Shown piece by piece: positions 52,898 through 63,587 of a stretch of DNA of 64,000 nucleotides; positions within the stretch are counted from its first letter, which is position 1; every line of letters begins with the position of its first letter. The notes under the pieces are model-generated. The model ran no database searches and was not told where the DNA came from. It saw only the letters and a program-made list of their open reading frames with translations. The position numbers and the translations under genes were made by a program. Source of the DNA: Lujinxingia sediminis (GTDB taxonomy: Bacteria; Myxococcota_A; Bradymonadia; Bradymonadales; Bradymonadaceae); NCBI RefSeq assembly GCF_004005565.1, contig NZ_SADD01000013.1, positions 62,001 through 126,000 on the forward strand, in the 5' to 3' direction.

Positions 52898-54601
52898 ATG
52901 GCCTGGCGACTGCGATGGGTAGGCGAAGGGCAGGAGGAGCGCTACGCGATGATGGGCGAGCGGGTATCGCTGTGGACCGACGCCTCCGGTGGGGTGTCGA
53001 TGGAGCGCGGTCCCGAGGGCTGGGAGTGGGGGGCGTTGGTCGATGATGGAACCGGGGGACCACGGCTGCTCTGGCGGCACGCTCCCGATGCGGTCGCGCT
53101 GTACCGCGATGAGCAGCAGGTGACCCCGGAGATGCCTGAAGACGAGGTCGTGCCGTGGGAGGTGCAGGCCGGCGATCGCCTGGTGTTTCAGAGCGCAGGG
53201 GTCACCCTGGAGATCGTTGCGACCTCCTTTGGGGGGCAGAGTGAGCTTGAGGTTGTCAGTTTGAGTCGCGGGGAGCCCCTGGGGGAGTCAGACGCGCGTG
53301 CGTCGCTGGCGCTTCATCGCCAGATCGCCGAAGGCGCGGGCTGGGCCATTGTGCTGCGTGCGTTTGAGGAGGCGCTGGTCCAGCAGAATACCTTTGTGCG
53401 AGTGGATGCGTCCGCTGCGATATTATGGGCCGGTGAGGACACGTTTTTCCACGAGGTGATCTGGTGCGACGGTGCCGAAGACGTTGAGGCAAGCGCACCG
53501 GGCGGGCCTCAAGCTGCGCCGCTATCCAGCCTGCTGGCACGGGATCCGCAGCTACGCGAGCATCTCATTGCGCGCGGTGATGCGGTCTGGCGCCATCATC
53601 ACGATGAGGGCGCGGAGCTCTTTTTGCCCTTCGGGCACGGTCAGCAGAGCTGCGGCGTGCTCTTTGCTTCCGGGCAGGTCGGGGCGTCGATTGAGAAACT
53701 TCGGGAATCGTTGAACCCGCACGCGGCTCGCTTTGGAGCGCCTGCACTTGTGCTGGCGGAGCGGCGCCGACTACGTCAGGAGCTGGCCGAGGCCATCGAG
53801 GAAAACCGCTACTTTCGAGAGCGGGAGCGGCGCCACTATCTCTTCAAAGATCTGGTGTGTGAGAGCGCCGCGATGCGTGAGGTCTACGAGCAGGTGAACG
53901 CGCGCGGCGATGACTGTGAGCCGGTTCTCATGACCGGGGAGGCCGGCACGGGCAAAGAGCTGCTGGCGAGGGCGTTGCATCATCTGGGTGGTCGGCAGGG
54001 CGGGATGCTCATCCGTATGAACTGCGCAGAGGTGCCGCGTGAGCTTGTGGATATTGAACTTTTTGGCTGTGTGGCCAGCGAACTTATCGGAGCGGTGGCC
54101 CCGCGCGAGGGCATCTTCGAGCTGGCCCGCGACGGTACCGTCTTCCTCGACGAGATCGACCGTCTCTCGCCGATGATGCAGGGCAAGATCGTGCGGGTGA
54201 TTCAGGAGCGAGAGGTTCGACGCATTGGCGAGGGCGTGGGGCGACGCATTGAGACACGCGTGATCGCCAGCACCCACCATGACCTTGAAAAACTGCGTGA
54301 TCGCGGTGTGCTGCGCGAAGATCTTTATCAGCTGCTAAAGCCCGGGGTGCTGGAGGTGCCGCCGCTGCGCGAGCGTCGTGAGGATATTCTGCCCCTGGCG
54401 CGCATCTTCCTCGCGAAGTTTACGCACCGCCACAGTGCGGCCTGCCGCAGCATCGGGTCGAGCCTGGCGCGTTGGATGGAGACGTACCGGTGGCCGGGGA
54501 ACGTGCGCCAGCTGCAGAGTTTTATGGAGTCAGCGGTATTGATGGCCCGCGATGATGAGGAGCTCAATGAGCAGGTGTTGCACGTCGGCGATCAGCGCTG
54601 A
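52898..54601 (+). CDS. AAA+ protein of the sigma-54-activator family without GAFTGA and HTH
   Basis: The 567-residue product has an N-terminal FHA-like domain (1-110), a GAF-like domain (about 130-290) and an AAA+ domain (about 320-545). Walker A (GEAGTGKELL, near 347), Walker B (GTVFLDEID, near 413), VIASTHH and the arginine-finger region REDLYQLLKPGVLEVPPLRERREDI are all present. The GAFTGA loop that contacts sigma-54 is replaced by SELIGA in ELFGCVASELIGAVAPREG, and the chain ends at the AAA+ lid without a Fis-type HTH. It may therefore regulate by another route. ATG at 52898 has GAGG 8 bases upstream; GTG at 52889 is an alternative. Confidence 0.85.
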   Translation: MAWRLRWVGEGQEERYAMMGERVSLWTDASGGVSMERGPEGWEWGALVDDGTGGPRLLWRHAPDAVALYRDEQQVTPEMPEDEVVPWEVQAGDRLVFQSAGVTLEIVATSFGGQSELEVVSLSRGEPLGESDARASLALHRQIAEGAGWAIVLRAFEEALVQQNTFVRVDASAAILWAGEDTFFHEVIWCDGAEDVEASAPGGPQAAPLSSLLARDPQLREHLIARGDAVWRHHHDEGAELFLPFGHGQQSCGVLFASGQVGASIEKLRESLNPHAARFGAPALVLAERRRLRQELAEAIEENRYFRERERRHYLFKDLVCESAAMREVYEQVNARGDDCEPVLMTGEAGTGKELLARALHHLGGRQGGMLIRMNCAEVPRELVDIELFGCVASELIGAVAPREGIFELARDGTVFLDEIDRLSPMMQGKIVRVIQEREVRRIGEGVGRRIETRVIASTHHDLEKLRDRGVLREDLYQLLKPGVLEVPPLRERREDILPLARIFLAKFTHRHSAACRSIGSSLARWMETYRWPGNVRQLQSFMESAVLMARDDEELNEQVLHVGDQR

Positions 54602-55191
54602 AGCACCCCGTGGAAGACGAGTTCCTCGCGCAACTGCGCAGCGCTCTCAAAGACGATGGCGCGCATGCCGGTGTGGCGTGCAGCCTCGCAGTTTTTGAGG
54701 CGATCATCGACGAAGATGCAGCGTGCCGGGTCGACTCCCAGGGTGGACGCTGCGCCCAGGTAGGCTTCGGGGTTGGGTTTTCGAACACCGGTATGGCAGG
54801 ACACGAAGGTCCAGGGCAGAAAGCGCGAGAGGTTGAGGCTGGACTCAATGATCTCGTACCAGACCGGATAGTTCGAAAGGGTGTGCATGGGAATCCCGGC
54901 CGCGTGCAGGTCGGTGAGCAGCGCTTCAATGCCATCGAGCCAGCGGTAGGCGTCGTGCAGCACGGCTTTAAGGCGCTCGCCATCGACCGGGCCGTAAGGG
55001 GGCGGTAAAAAGATGCCGTAGAAGTCGTCTTCAGCGAGTGTACCATGCTCGAAGTCCACCCAGGCGGAGGGGTGCTTGACCTCGAAGAGTTTGGGAAGGG
55101 GTAGGTCGAAGAAGTTCGGAATCTCGCGGGCGATGGGGTCGTAGACAAGCGTGCTCATCACATCGAGGAGCAAAATCGGAGAGTCGGACAT
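54592..55191 (-). CDS. HAD-family hydrolase
   Basis: The 199-residue product has HAD motifs: nucleophile Asp in LLLDVMSTLVYD, Thr/Ser in HTLSNYP, Lys in GVRKPNPEAY and acidic pair in IFVDDRLKN. The second acid of motif I, normally DxD, is Met here (DVMST), as in a known HAD subgroup; activity may differ from classical phosphatases. The gene is convergent with the AAA+ gene and overlaps its end by 10 bases. Substrate unknown. Confidence 0.85.
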   Translation of the reverse strand: MSDSPILLLDVMSTLVYDPIAREIPNFFDLPLPKLFEVKHPSAWVDFEHGTLAEDDFYGIFLPPPYGPVDGERLKAVLHDAYRWLDGIEALLTDLHAAGIPMHTLSNYPVWYEIIESSLNLSRFLPWTFVSCHTGVRKPNPEAYLGAASTLGVDPARCIFVDDRLKNCEAARHTGMRAIVFESAAQLREELVFHGVLQR

Positions 55192-55288
55192 GGTTCGGGC
55201 TCACTGGGTTACACTTGTTTATGTTGGGGCGTGCACGCTCTACGATGGCAGTGAAGCGTAACACAGACCGGCACGCGCAGGAGAAGTC

Positions 55289-56488
55289 ATGGCAGGTACG
55301 GCGCAAGAGACATCGTGGTTGGCTCGGGTGGATGTCTTCTCCCGGCTCACCGAGGAGCAACGCGCGATGCTGGCCCCGGTCTTCCGCACCCGCGATGTGA
55401 AGGCTGGCGATGTGGTCTGCAAGCAGGGGGACGCCGGCGACTATCTGGCGGTGGTGAGCGCCGGTGAACTCAGCGTACGCGTGGTCCGTGGCGGTCACGA
55501 GACCGAGGTCAGGGTGCTGGGGTTGTATGAGGTGTTCGGGGAGATGAGTTGTCTGGATCCGGCACCGCGTTCGGCGAGTGTGGTGGCGCGGGTCGACTCC
55601 CAGGTGCGAGTGCTTTCGCGAACGATGCTCAACGCACTGCACACTAACGCACCGGCGCTCTTCTCCGGGGTGGTGCGTGGGGTGGCGGAGCGGGTGGCGG
55701 AGCGGCTGGAGCAAACCAATGCGAGCATTGAGGGACTTCTGGTGACAAAGCGATCACCGACTCAGCCCCGCCAGCCCAGCCTCGCGCAGTTGCAGAGCGA
55801 CATGAGCCGGGGGCGACCGCACCCGGGCGAGGTGACGTTACAGGCGGTGGGTGCGCTTAAGCCCTTCTCCGCGCGGGATCTGGAAGTGCTCAAAACGGTG
55901 AGTGTGGCGCGGGCGTTTGCGCCGGGGGAGAGCATCTGTTTGCAGGGAGAGCCGGCGCGCGCGGCGTTTGTGGTGGTGTCGGGACGGGTGGATGTGTTGC
56001 GGGCGGTGAATCAGAAGATCTATCAGCTGGCGCGGGTGGAGGCGGGAAGCCTTCTGGGGCAGCTCGCGCTTTTGCGTGATACGAGGCGCTCAGCGAGCTT
56101 GAGGGCGGTCGATGATGTGGTGGTTCTGGGGCTTGCGCGCGATCGTTTTGACGCGCTGCTGGCTGCGCAGAGCCCGCTGGCGATCGCGTTTCAGGAGATC
56201 GTGACCATCGCCGGCATTCAGCAACTTCGGATGGCCAACGCTCTGGTCGGCTATCTGGATGGGCGCGAGACCAGGCGAGAGATCCCTGATATTGCCCGGC
56301 GCATCGTGCGCAAAGAGGTCGCCGAGACCCTTGAGGAGGCCGACGATGTGGAGGCCATCGCGGCGGCCTATCTGCAGACCACGTTGCAGAACTGGGACAT
56401 CTCCCCCTCGGAGCTCAATCGGGTGCGGGTGGTCAAGAGTGAGGGGGTGATGAGCGCCGCCGAGATCGCCGCGCGGCTCAAAAAGTAA
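55289..56488 (+). CDS. Protein with two cyclic-nucleotide-binding domains
   Basis: The 399-residue product has two CNB domains, about residues 15-130 and 190-305. The phosphate-binding cassette of the first (FGEMSCLDPAPRSAS) keeps Glu and Arg. In the second (LLGQLALLRDTRRSAS) the Glu is Gln, though the Arg is kept, so its binding may be altered. There is no HTH or catalytic domain, so the layout recalls the regulatory subunit of protein kinase A. The C-terminal part (about 320-399) is helical. It lies near the kinase gene cluster but is its own unit. Confidence 0.85.
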   Translation: MAGTAQETSWLARVDVFSRLTEEQRAMLAPVFRTRDVKAGDVVCKQGDAGDYLAVVSAGELSVRVVRGGHETEVRVLGLYEVFGEMSCLDPAPRSASVVARVDSQVRVLSRTMLNALHTNAPALFSGVVRGVAERVAERLEQTNASIEGLLVTKRSPTQPRQPSLAQLQSDMSRGRPHPGEVTLQAVGALKPFSARDLEVLKTVSVARAFAPGESICLQGEPARAAFVVVSGRVDVLRAVNQKIYQLARVEAGSLLGQLALLRDTRRSASLRAVDDVVVLGLARDRFDALLAAQSPLAIAFQEIVTIAGIQQLRMANALVGYLDGRETRREIPDIARRIVRKEVAETLEEADDVEAIAAAYLQTTLQNWDISPSELNRVRVVKSEGVMSAAEIAARLKK

Positions 56489-56624
56489 GGGGCCGTCAGG
56501 CACACGACGTTGGGGGCTTGCTACCCCGGAGAAGCGAGCCCATAATCCGCCCAACTTCGAGGGCTCGCTGCGAGCAGGCGAGTCGAATGTTTACGTCATA
56601 TCTCTTCAACCCAGGGTTGGACCG

Positions 56625-58298
<1,674 letters not shown>

Positions 58299-58322
58299 TG
58301 TAGGTTCGGGATCCACGTGCAG

Positions 58323-58365
58323 CACAAAAGGCACCGCGAAAACGGTGCCTTTTGTGTGTTTTTAC
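58323..58365 (+). terminator. Terminator after ettA
   Basis: CACAAAAGGCACCG pairs with CGGTGCCTTTTGTG around CGAAAA, followed by a T-rich stretch. It lies 24 bases after the ettA stop. Confidence 0.85.
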
Positions 58366-58404
58366 AGCATGTTTTTTCAGCGTCGCATCCAGAAGAAGAC
58401 CGCG

Positions 58405-58563
58405 TCAGTCCTCATCCTCTTGAGCCTCTTCGGCCTCGGTGAGCATCGCCTCGACCTCGGCGACGTGCTCGGGCTCCATGCCCTCGATCATCTCGCCAAG
58501 GGCGCGGCGGGCTTCAAAAGGGGTCATGCGATCTCTGGCGAACTCTACGCAGATCAGGCACAT
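58405..58563 (-). CDS. Small acidic conserved protein
   Basis: A 52-residue product begins MCLICVEFARDRMTPFEARR and ends in a run of Glu and Asp. The first part, with two cysteines and the pattern EARRALGEM, looks like a small conserved protein I have seen in several bacterial groups, though I cannot name the family. GGAG lies 7 bases before the ATG on the minus strand, which supports translation. The longer frame that begins at 58977 covers the next gene and is less likely. Confidence 0.6.
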   Translation of the reverse strand: MCLICVEFARDRMTPFEARRALGEMIEGMEPEHVAEVEAMLTEAEEAQEDED

Positions 58564-58770
58564 AGCTCTCTCCGAGGTTGGGCGTTGAGGCTTCAGGGAT
58601 GATGCGCCTCTCCGTGCGATTGAAAAACGCATCGTAGCGGCGGACGCATTCCACGACCAGGCGCCATAAGGAGTTGTCGGTGCGCGCACCTTGATTAAAT
58701 CTAGACGCGATCCGTGCGTCTTAAATGATGGCGAGGCACATGTGGCCTCGATAAAGCTGAAGAGGAAGTT

Positions 58771-59568
58771 ATGCGACGATGGACGATGATGGTGTTGATG
58801 GTGCTGACGCTGGGGGCGGGCGTGAACGCGATGGGATGTGCGACCACCCCGGGTCGGGCGGCGGCCGATGCGCTGGTGCCGATCAGCGATGAGGTGGCCA
58901 TGGGGCGTCAGATGGCCGAAGAGCTTGAGAAAGAGCTCACCATGCACCCGGACGCCGAGGTTCAACGCTATGTGCAACAGCTCGGTGAGCAGGTGGTGCG
59001 TTCAGTGCCCAACCGACCCAAGGGGCTGGCGTTCCGGTTCCAGGTGGTCGACGATCCCTCTCAGATCAACGCCTTCGCGATTCCGGGCGGGGGCATCTAC
59101 GTTTACTCCGGTCTGTTGAGGGCGATGGAGACCGAGTCGGAGCTCGTGGCTGTGCTCTCCCACGAGGTGGCTCACGTGACGCGTCGCCATATCGCCCAGC
59201 GTCTGGTGACGGCGTATGGCATCGACGCGATCGCTCAGCTGGCGCTGGGGCAGAACCCCGGGCTGCTCGGGCAGTTGGTGGGGAGCGTGGCCGCTCAGGG
59301 GTTCATGCTCAAATACAGCCGCGATCATGAGCGCGATGCTGATGAGTGGGGCCTGCGCTACATGGTGCGTATGGACTACGATCCGCACGGTTTTGTGAGC
59401 TTCTTTCATAAACTTGCCGGCGACGGTCCGCAGCTCCCCGAGTTTTTGCTGACGCACCCGCACGCTGAAGATCGTATTGAGCGCATCGAGGCGCTCATCG
59501 ATCAGCTCCCGCAGACGCCGACCCGGGATGGGCGAGAGGCCTTCCAGGCGATGAAGCCGAAGTTCTGA
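58771..59568 (+). CDS. M48 family metalloprotease lipoprotein
   Basis: The 265-residue product has a lipoprotein signal ending NAMGCATT. The zinc site is HEVAH (about residues 131-135) with the third ligand in ERDADEWG (about 187). PGGGIYVYSGLL and SHEVAHVTRRH are typical of M48 (LoiP/BepA-like) proteases, which act in outer-membrane quality control. AGGAAG lies upstream of the ATG. A bidirectional terminator follows. Confidence 0.9.
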   Translation: MRRWTMMVLMVLTLGAGVNAMGCATTPGRAAADALVPISDEVAMGRQMAEELEKELTMHPDAEVQRYVQQLGEQVVRSVPNRPKGLAFRFQVVDDPSQINAFAIPGGGIYVYSGLLRAMETESELVAVLSHEVAHVTRRHIAQRLVTAYGIDAIAQLALGQNPGLLGQLVGSVAAQGFMLKYSRDHERDADEWGLRYMVRMDYDPHGFVSFFHKLAGDGPQLPEFLLTHPHAEDRIERIEALIDQLPQTPTRDGREAFQAMKPKF

Positions 59569-59601
59569 TGCTGCATGGCTGAGAGGGCTGAAGACGGCCA
59601 C

Positions 59602-59631
59602 AAAAAAGCCGCCCGAAAGGGCGGCTTTTTT
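59602..59631. terminator. Bidirectional terminator
   Basis: A 13-bp perfect stem (AAAAAAGCCGCCC with GGGCGGCTTTTTT) and a GAAA tetraloop have A6 and T6 on the two sides. It serves the M48 gene and the convergent TPR gene. Confidence 0.9.
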
Positions 59632-59668
59632 GGTGGGGGGCAGGGTGTGCGTCAGGACCTGCGTCGCG

Positions 59669-61249
59669 TCAGTTCGGGGCGTTGAAGCCCAGCTCGTTGA
59701 GGATCTCATCGAGGGTTTCCTGGACGTCCTTTCGGTGCTCCCAGTCTTCGGGGGCGCACTCCAGCGCGGCGGCCAGATCGCTTGCGGCCTGCTCGTTTTC
59801 CTCGGCGGCGATCCACATCGCCGCGCGCTTGAGGTAGGGCGTGGGGTAGTAGGGATCGACTTCGATAGCGCGTTCCCAATCTTCCACGGCACCTTCCAGG
59901 TCGCCGTCGATCATGCGGGCACCGCCGCGGTTGGCCAGGGCCTCCACATCGTCGGGGGCGAGCTCCAGCGCGGCGTCGTAGTCGGCGATGGCGCCTTTGA
60001 AGTCCTGGTCGAGCAGGCGGGCGTGGGCGCGGTTGTAGTAGTGCATCGGCTCGGAAGGCTCAAAGCCGATGGCCAGGCCGAAGTCGGCGGCGGCTTTCTT
60101 CGGCTCTTCGAGTTGGAGGTAGAGGTAGCCTCGCGCAGCGTAGACGTCGACGAAGTCGGGTTTGATCTGAATGGCTTTCTCGTAGTCCTGGAGCGCGTAG
60201 CCCAGTTCGCCGAGCACCCGGCGCACGTTGCCGCGCTGGAAGAGGGCGATGAGGTGGCGGTCGTTGAGCTCGAGCGCGCGGTTGAGGTCGGCCATGGCAC
60301 CCGAGAAGTTGTTGATGGCGAAGCGGGCGACGGCGCGGTTGGTCCAGAGGTCGGCATCTTCGTCGACCTGCTCGAGCGCGGCGTCGTAGTCAGCGATGGC
60401 GGCTTCGATCTGGCCCAGGGCGTGGTGGGTGAGCGCGCGGTTGATGCGCGCGGCAATGGATGAGGGATCGCGTTTCAGGGCGCGATCGAAGTCGTCCTGA
60501 GCGCCGCGAAGATCTTCGAGGGCACCGCGGGCGATGCCGCGCTCGACGAGCGCGTCGATGTCATCGGGGTTGAGCTCGACGAAGCGGGCGAGCAGAGCTT
60601 CGGCGGACTGCACATCACCGAGTTGCATGCGCTCGTCGGCCAGGGCTCGCAGCGCAGCAGGGTCGTTGCGATCGAAGTCTTCGGGGAGGTCAATGGCGTC
60701 AAGCGCGCTGAGCTCGCCGCGGCGCACGCCCTCATCGAAGCCGGCGACGATGGCGTCCATCTGGGTGCTGACAAAGGCGGTAAATGCCTCGTGGTGCTCT
60801 CGGAGTACGGCCAGCGGCGCATCGACCCGGGACTGCAGCGTGTCGAGATCGGCCTGGAGGTCGAGCTCGGTGTCAGCCGCCTCAAGGAAGGAGTTCAGCC
60901 AGGCCGCATCGGATGCTTCATCAAGCTGCGGGGTGTCTTCGGCGATCAGCGCCTGCAGCTCGGGGAAGATCGCGTCGAAGTCGCGTTCATCGGCGCTGAC
61001 CAGCTCCAGGTGCATCGAAGCGGTCACAAAGGCGCGTGGTGCGCGGCGAGGCGCGGCGACAAAGAGCAACCAGGAGGCTGCGAGGACAGCGCGGGCAACG
61101 TCGTCGTTTTCGCGGGCTGCGGCAGGAAGGTCGCCGGTGCGCGAGAAGAGCTGGATGGCGGCGACCAGGGCGCGATCGCTGAGCGCGTGCTCTTGCTGGG
61201 CGGTCTCAATAAGGTGGGCGATGGCGTCAATGGGAAGCGTGGTCATCAC
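59669..61249 (-). CDS. TPR-repeat protein
   Basis: The 526-residue product has no signal peptide. The first 190 residues form a helical domain; from about residue 195 to 510 there are about nine TPRs (INRALTHHALGQIEAAIADYDAAL, FQRGNVRRVLGELGYALQDYEKAI, YNRAHARLLDQDFKGAIADYDAAL). TPR proteins act as scaffolds; the partner is unknown. It converges on the M48 gene. Confidence 0.8.
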   Translation of the reverse strand: MMTTLPIDAIAHLIETAQQEHALSDRALVAAIQLFSRTGDLPAAARENDDVARAVLAASWLLFVAAPRRAPRAFVTASMHLELVSADERDFDAIFPELQALIAEDTPQLDEASDAAWLNSFLEAADTELDLQADLDTLQSRVDAPLAVLREHHEAFTAFVSTQMDAIVAGFDEGVRRGELSALDAIDLPEDFDRNDPAALRALADERMQLGDVQSAEALLARFVELNPDDIDALVERGIARGALEDLRGAQDDFDRALKRDPSSIAARINRALTHHALGQIEAAIADYDAALEQVDEDADLWTNRAVARFAINNFSGAMADLNRALELNDRHLIALFQRGNVRRVLGELGYALQDYEKAIQIKPDFVDVYAARGYLYLQLEEPKKAAADFGLAIGFEPSEPMHYYNRAHARLLDQDFKGAIADYDAALELAPDDVEALANRGGARMIDGDLEGAVEDWERAIEVDPYYPTPYLKRAAMWIAAEENEQAASDLAAALECAPEDWEHRKDVQETLDEILNELGFNAPN

Positions 61250-61374
61250 AGAGCTCGGGAATCAGGCGCGGTAAGTGCCCCTGAAGGGGCGCGTCGGCGT
61301 ATCTTTGCGCGGATCTAACCCGATGTGAGGCTCAAAACAACCATCGCTGCAGTGGTGAGGCAGACGATGGCCTT

Positions 61375-61470
61375 TCAAGAGGGCAGCGCCCAGGTCCAGA
61401 TCGAGGTCAGGGCGAGGGTCAGCAGCAAGACCAGCGAGATGAGCAGGCGAACCAGAGAAGTTGTTGCCAT
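61375..61470 (-). CDS. Possible 31-residue membrane peptide
   Basis: An open frame of 31 codons begins with ATG preceded by GGAGGT at 5 bases and encodes one hydrophobic helix (VRLLISLVLLLTLALTSIW). The strong ribosome-binding site favours translation. No family is known. It sits between two minus-strand genes, and its ribosome-binding site resembles that of the next gene upstream. Confidence 0.45.
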   Translation of the reverse strand: MATTSLVRLLISLVLLLTLALTSIWTWALPS

Positions 61471-61583
61471 GGGGACCTCCAACGTCAACAGGGGCGACGC
61501 GCCGGGCGGGTTTCACCACGATGGGGACAGGGTGTGGCGAGGCCCGGCGAGTAGAGTGGCATGAGGCGTCGTCCAGATGGCTC

Positions 61584-62096
61584 TTAGAAGTGGATGCGCA
61601 AGAGGGGCACGCGCACCGTTCGGGGAAGTTCTCGCTCCAGCATGTAGCGGCGTGCAGCCAGAGCGTCGGAATTGCGCTCTTCACGTACGATCAACTCCAC
61701 GGCGCCTGCCGCCGTACCGACCAGGATGCCGCCTCCTGCAAAGTACGCGATGGTCCAGGGCGAATACTCCCGGCCTGAGAGCAGGTAGACGCCGGTGCCG
61801 ACCAGCCCCCCGGTGACGCCGCCCAGGAAGGCGTTTCTGGCGAGCACGCCCATGTAGTTGGGCGATTCCGGCTCGGTAATGATGGTCTTTTGTGTGCTCT
61901 GCTGAGTTCCCTCGTCAGGCGTGGTCTGGCTTTCGCGTTCTTCGATGACGCGATCTTCGACCGGCTGGATCTGTGCTTCAGAGGTTGTATCGGTTTTGGC
62001 CGGCTCGGCGGCGCGTGCATGTGCGGAGAACGCGGTGATGGCCAGCGCTACCAGGCTCAGCATCACCAGCCATCGGGGTGCCCAGGACCATGCCAT
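61584..62096 (-). CDS. Exported or membrane protein of unknown function
   Basis: The 170-residue product has a signal peptide (MLSLVALAITAFSAHARAAE), an acidic linker, and two glycine-rich hydrophobic segments (FLGGVTGGLVGTGVYLL and IAYFAGGGILVGTAAGAVELI) separated by a short loop, so the mature protein may span a membrane twice. No family is recognised. A perfect AAAGGAGG precedes the ATG at 62096 by 6 bases; the open frame extends upstream but this start is clearly favoured. Confidence 0.72.
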   Translation of the reverse strand: MAWSWAPRWLVMLSLVALAITAFSAHARAAEPAKTDTTSEAQIQPVEDRVIEERESQTTPDEGTQQSTQKTIITEPESPNYMGVLARNAFLGGVTGGLVGTGVYLLSGREYSPWTIAYFAGGGILVGTAAGAVELIVREERNSDALAARRYMLERELPRTVRVPLLRIHF

Positions 62097-62458
62097 GGTG
62101 GACCTCCTTTGCTGCGTGAGAAGTCGGCGCACGGGGCGTACCGCGAACCGGTCCCCCCGAGTTGAGCCGAGATCATTATTCACACTATAAATGTAATTCC
62201 GAGGTGCCTGACACCAAAAACTCTCCCAGTCTCTGGCCGTTCGGACCCTGTTTCTGAGGGGGGCGGGAGTCCGGGGTAAGCTCCCGCAGGGCCCGATTTT
62301 TCGGGGCTATTGACCCCGATGGTAGGGCTCTTCTATGGTGTCGCCGCCGCGCGCCCTGCAAAAGGCGCTATCCGCGCATCAGGCGCATGCGGTGAAGCTA
62401 TCGAATAAGGTCAATGACGCCGCGTAATGAGCGCGGCGATCACGTCAAGGGAGTTGTC
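62097..62458. other. 362-base divergent gap before the idh gene
   Basis: No gene is seen. An AT-rich stretch near 62173-62200 stands out and holds the promoter candidate at 62162-62191. The rest shows nothing I can name. Confidence 0.4.
62162..62191 (+). promoter_or_regulatory. Promoter candidate upstream of idh
   Basis: TTGAGC and TATAAA are separated by 18 bases, in an AT-rich stretch of an otherwise GC-rich region. A transcript from it would have a leader of about 260 bases before the dehydrogenase gene, which is long, so another promoter may exist nearer. Confidence 0.35.
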
Positions 62459-63478
62459 ATGAGCCGTAAAGTGTCCCTGATTCGCGGTGACGGGATTGGA
62501 CCGGAGATCGTCGACGCGACGGTTTCGGTGATCGAGGCCCTGGGGGTCAATCTGGAGTGGGAAGAGGTGCGCGCCGGCTCCGGGGCCTATAAGGATCTGG
62601 GCACTCCTCTTCCCGAAGAGACGCTTTTGAGCATCGCCCGCAACCAGTGCGTTCTTAAGGGGCCGCTGGAGACGCCGATCGGCACCGGTTTTCGAAGCAT
62701 CAACGTGGCGATCCGCAAGCATTTCGACATGTACGCCAACGTGCGCCCGGCGAAGATCTCGCCGGCGATGACCACGCGCTTCTCGGACACCAAGGTCGAC
62801 ATGGTGATCGTGCGTGAGAACACCGAGGGTGCCTATGCGGGCATCGAGCACGTGATCCCGCCGAACCGTGCCGCGGCCGAGACGATCATTCTGATCACGC
62901 GCTGGGCCTGTGAGCGGATCGTGCGCTACGCGTTTGAGTACGCGCGTCGCGAAGGTCGCTCCAAGGTCACGCTGGTGCACAAGGCCAACATCCTCAAGGA
63001 GTCCAACGGGCTTTTGCTGGAGGTCGGTCAGACCATCGCGCGTGAGTACGACGACATTCAGTTTGAAGACATGATCGTCGATAACTGCTGCATGCAGATG
63101 GTGGTGCGGCCGGAGCAGTTCGATGTGATCGTCACCGAGAACCTTTTCGGCGACATCCTCTCGGATCTGGCAGCCGGGCTTATCGGCGGTCTGGGTCTGA
63201 CGCCGGGGGCCAATATTGGCGAAGGCGCCGCGATGTTTGAAGCGGTTCACGGTACCGCGCCCGATATCGCGGGCAAGGGGATTGCCAACCCGACCGCGCT
63301 GATGCGTTCGGCGGGCATGATGCTCGGCCACCTGGGCTACGTCTCGGAAGGGAAGTTGCTTGAGAAAGCGATCACCAAGGCCCTGGCCAGCCCCTCCACG
63401 CGCACCGGCGACCTGGGCGGAACGGCGAACACCAAGACCTACACCCAGGCGCTGATCTCGGCGATTCAGGAAGGCTAA
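62459..63478 (+). CDS. NAD-type isocitrate dehydrogenase (isocitrate/isopropylmalate family)
   Basis: The 339-residue product belongs to the beta-decarboxylating dehydrogenases: SLIRGDGIGPEI at the start, VLKGPLETPIGTGFRSINVAIRK with the substrate-binding Ser and Arg residues, VIVRENTEGAYAGIEH, KANILKESNGL with the catalytic Lys, and TENLFGDILSDLAAGL with the metal-binding Asp residues. The substrate motif SINVAIRK and the short length fit NAD-dependent isocitrate dehydrogenase rather than LeuB. It would serve the TCA cycle. ATG at 62459 has GGGAG 6 bases upstream. A perfect terminator follows. Confidence 0.9.
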   Translation: MSRKVSLIRGDGIGPEIVDATVSVIEALGVNLEWEEVRAGSGAYKDLGTPLPEETLLSIARNQCVLKGPLETPIGTGFRSINVAIRKHFDMYANVRPAKISPAMTTRFSDTKVDMVIVRENTEGAYAGIEHVIPPNRAAAETIILITRWACERIVRYAFEYARREGRSKVTLVHKANILKESNGLLLEVGQTIAREYDDIQFEDMIVDNCCMQMVVRPEQFDVIVTENLFGDILSDLAAGLIGGLGLTPGANIGEGAAMFEAVHGTAPDIAGKGIANPTALMRSAGMMLGHLGYVSEGKLLEKAITKALASPSTRTGDLGGTANTKTYTQALISAIQEG

Positions 63479-63587
63479 GGCCTTTCGCCGGACGGCGTCG
63501 ATGATGCGATGCCGCCCGTTAAGGTCGCGTCAGTGATGCGGCGCTGAGTATGAAGGTCGCATCTGTGACGCGGCTTTTGAAGGTTGT

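Noticed and set aside
62411-63331. 306-codon minus-strand open frame
   Set aside because: It is antisense to the isocitrate dehydrogenase gene, which has full family motifs.
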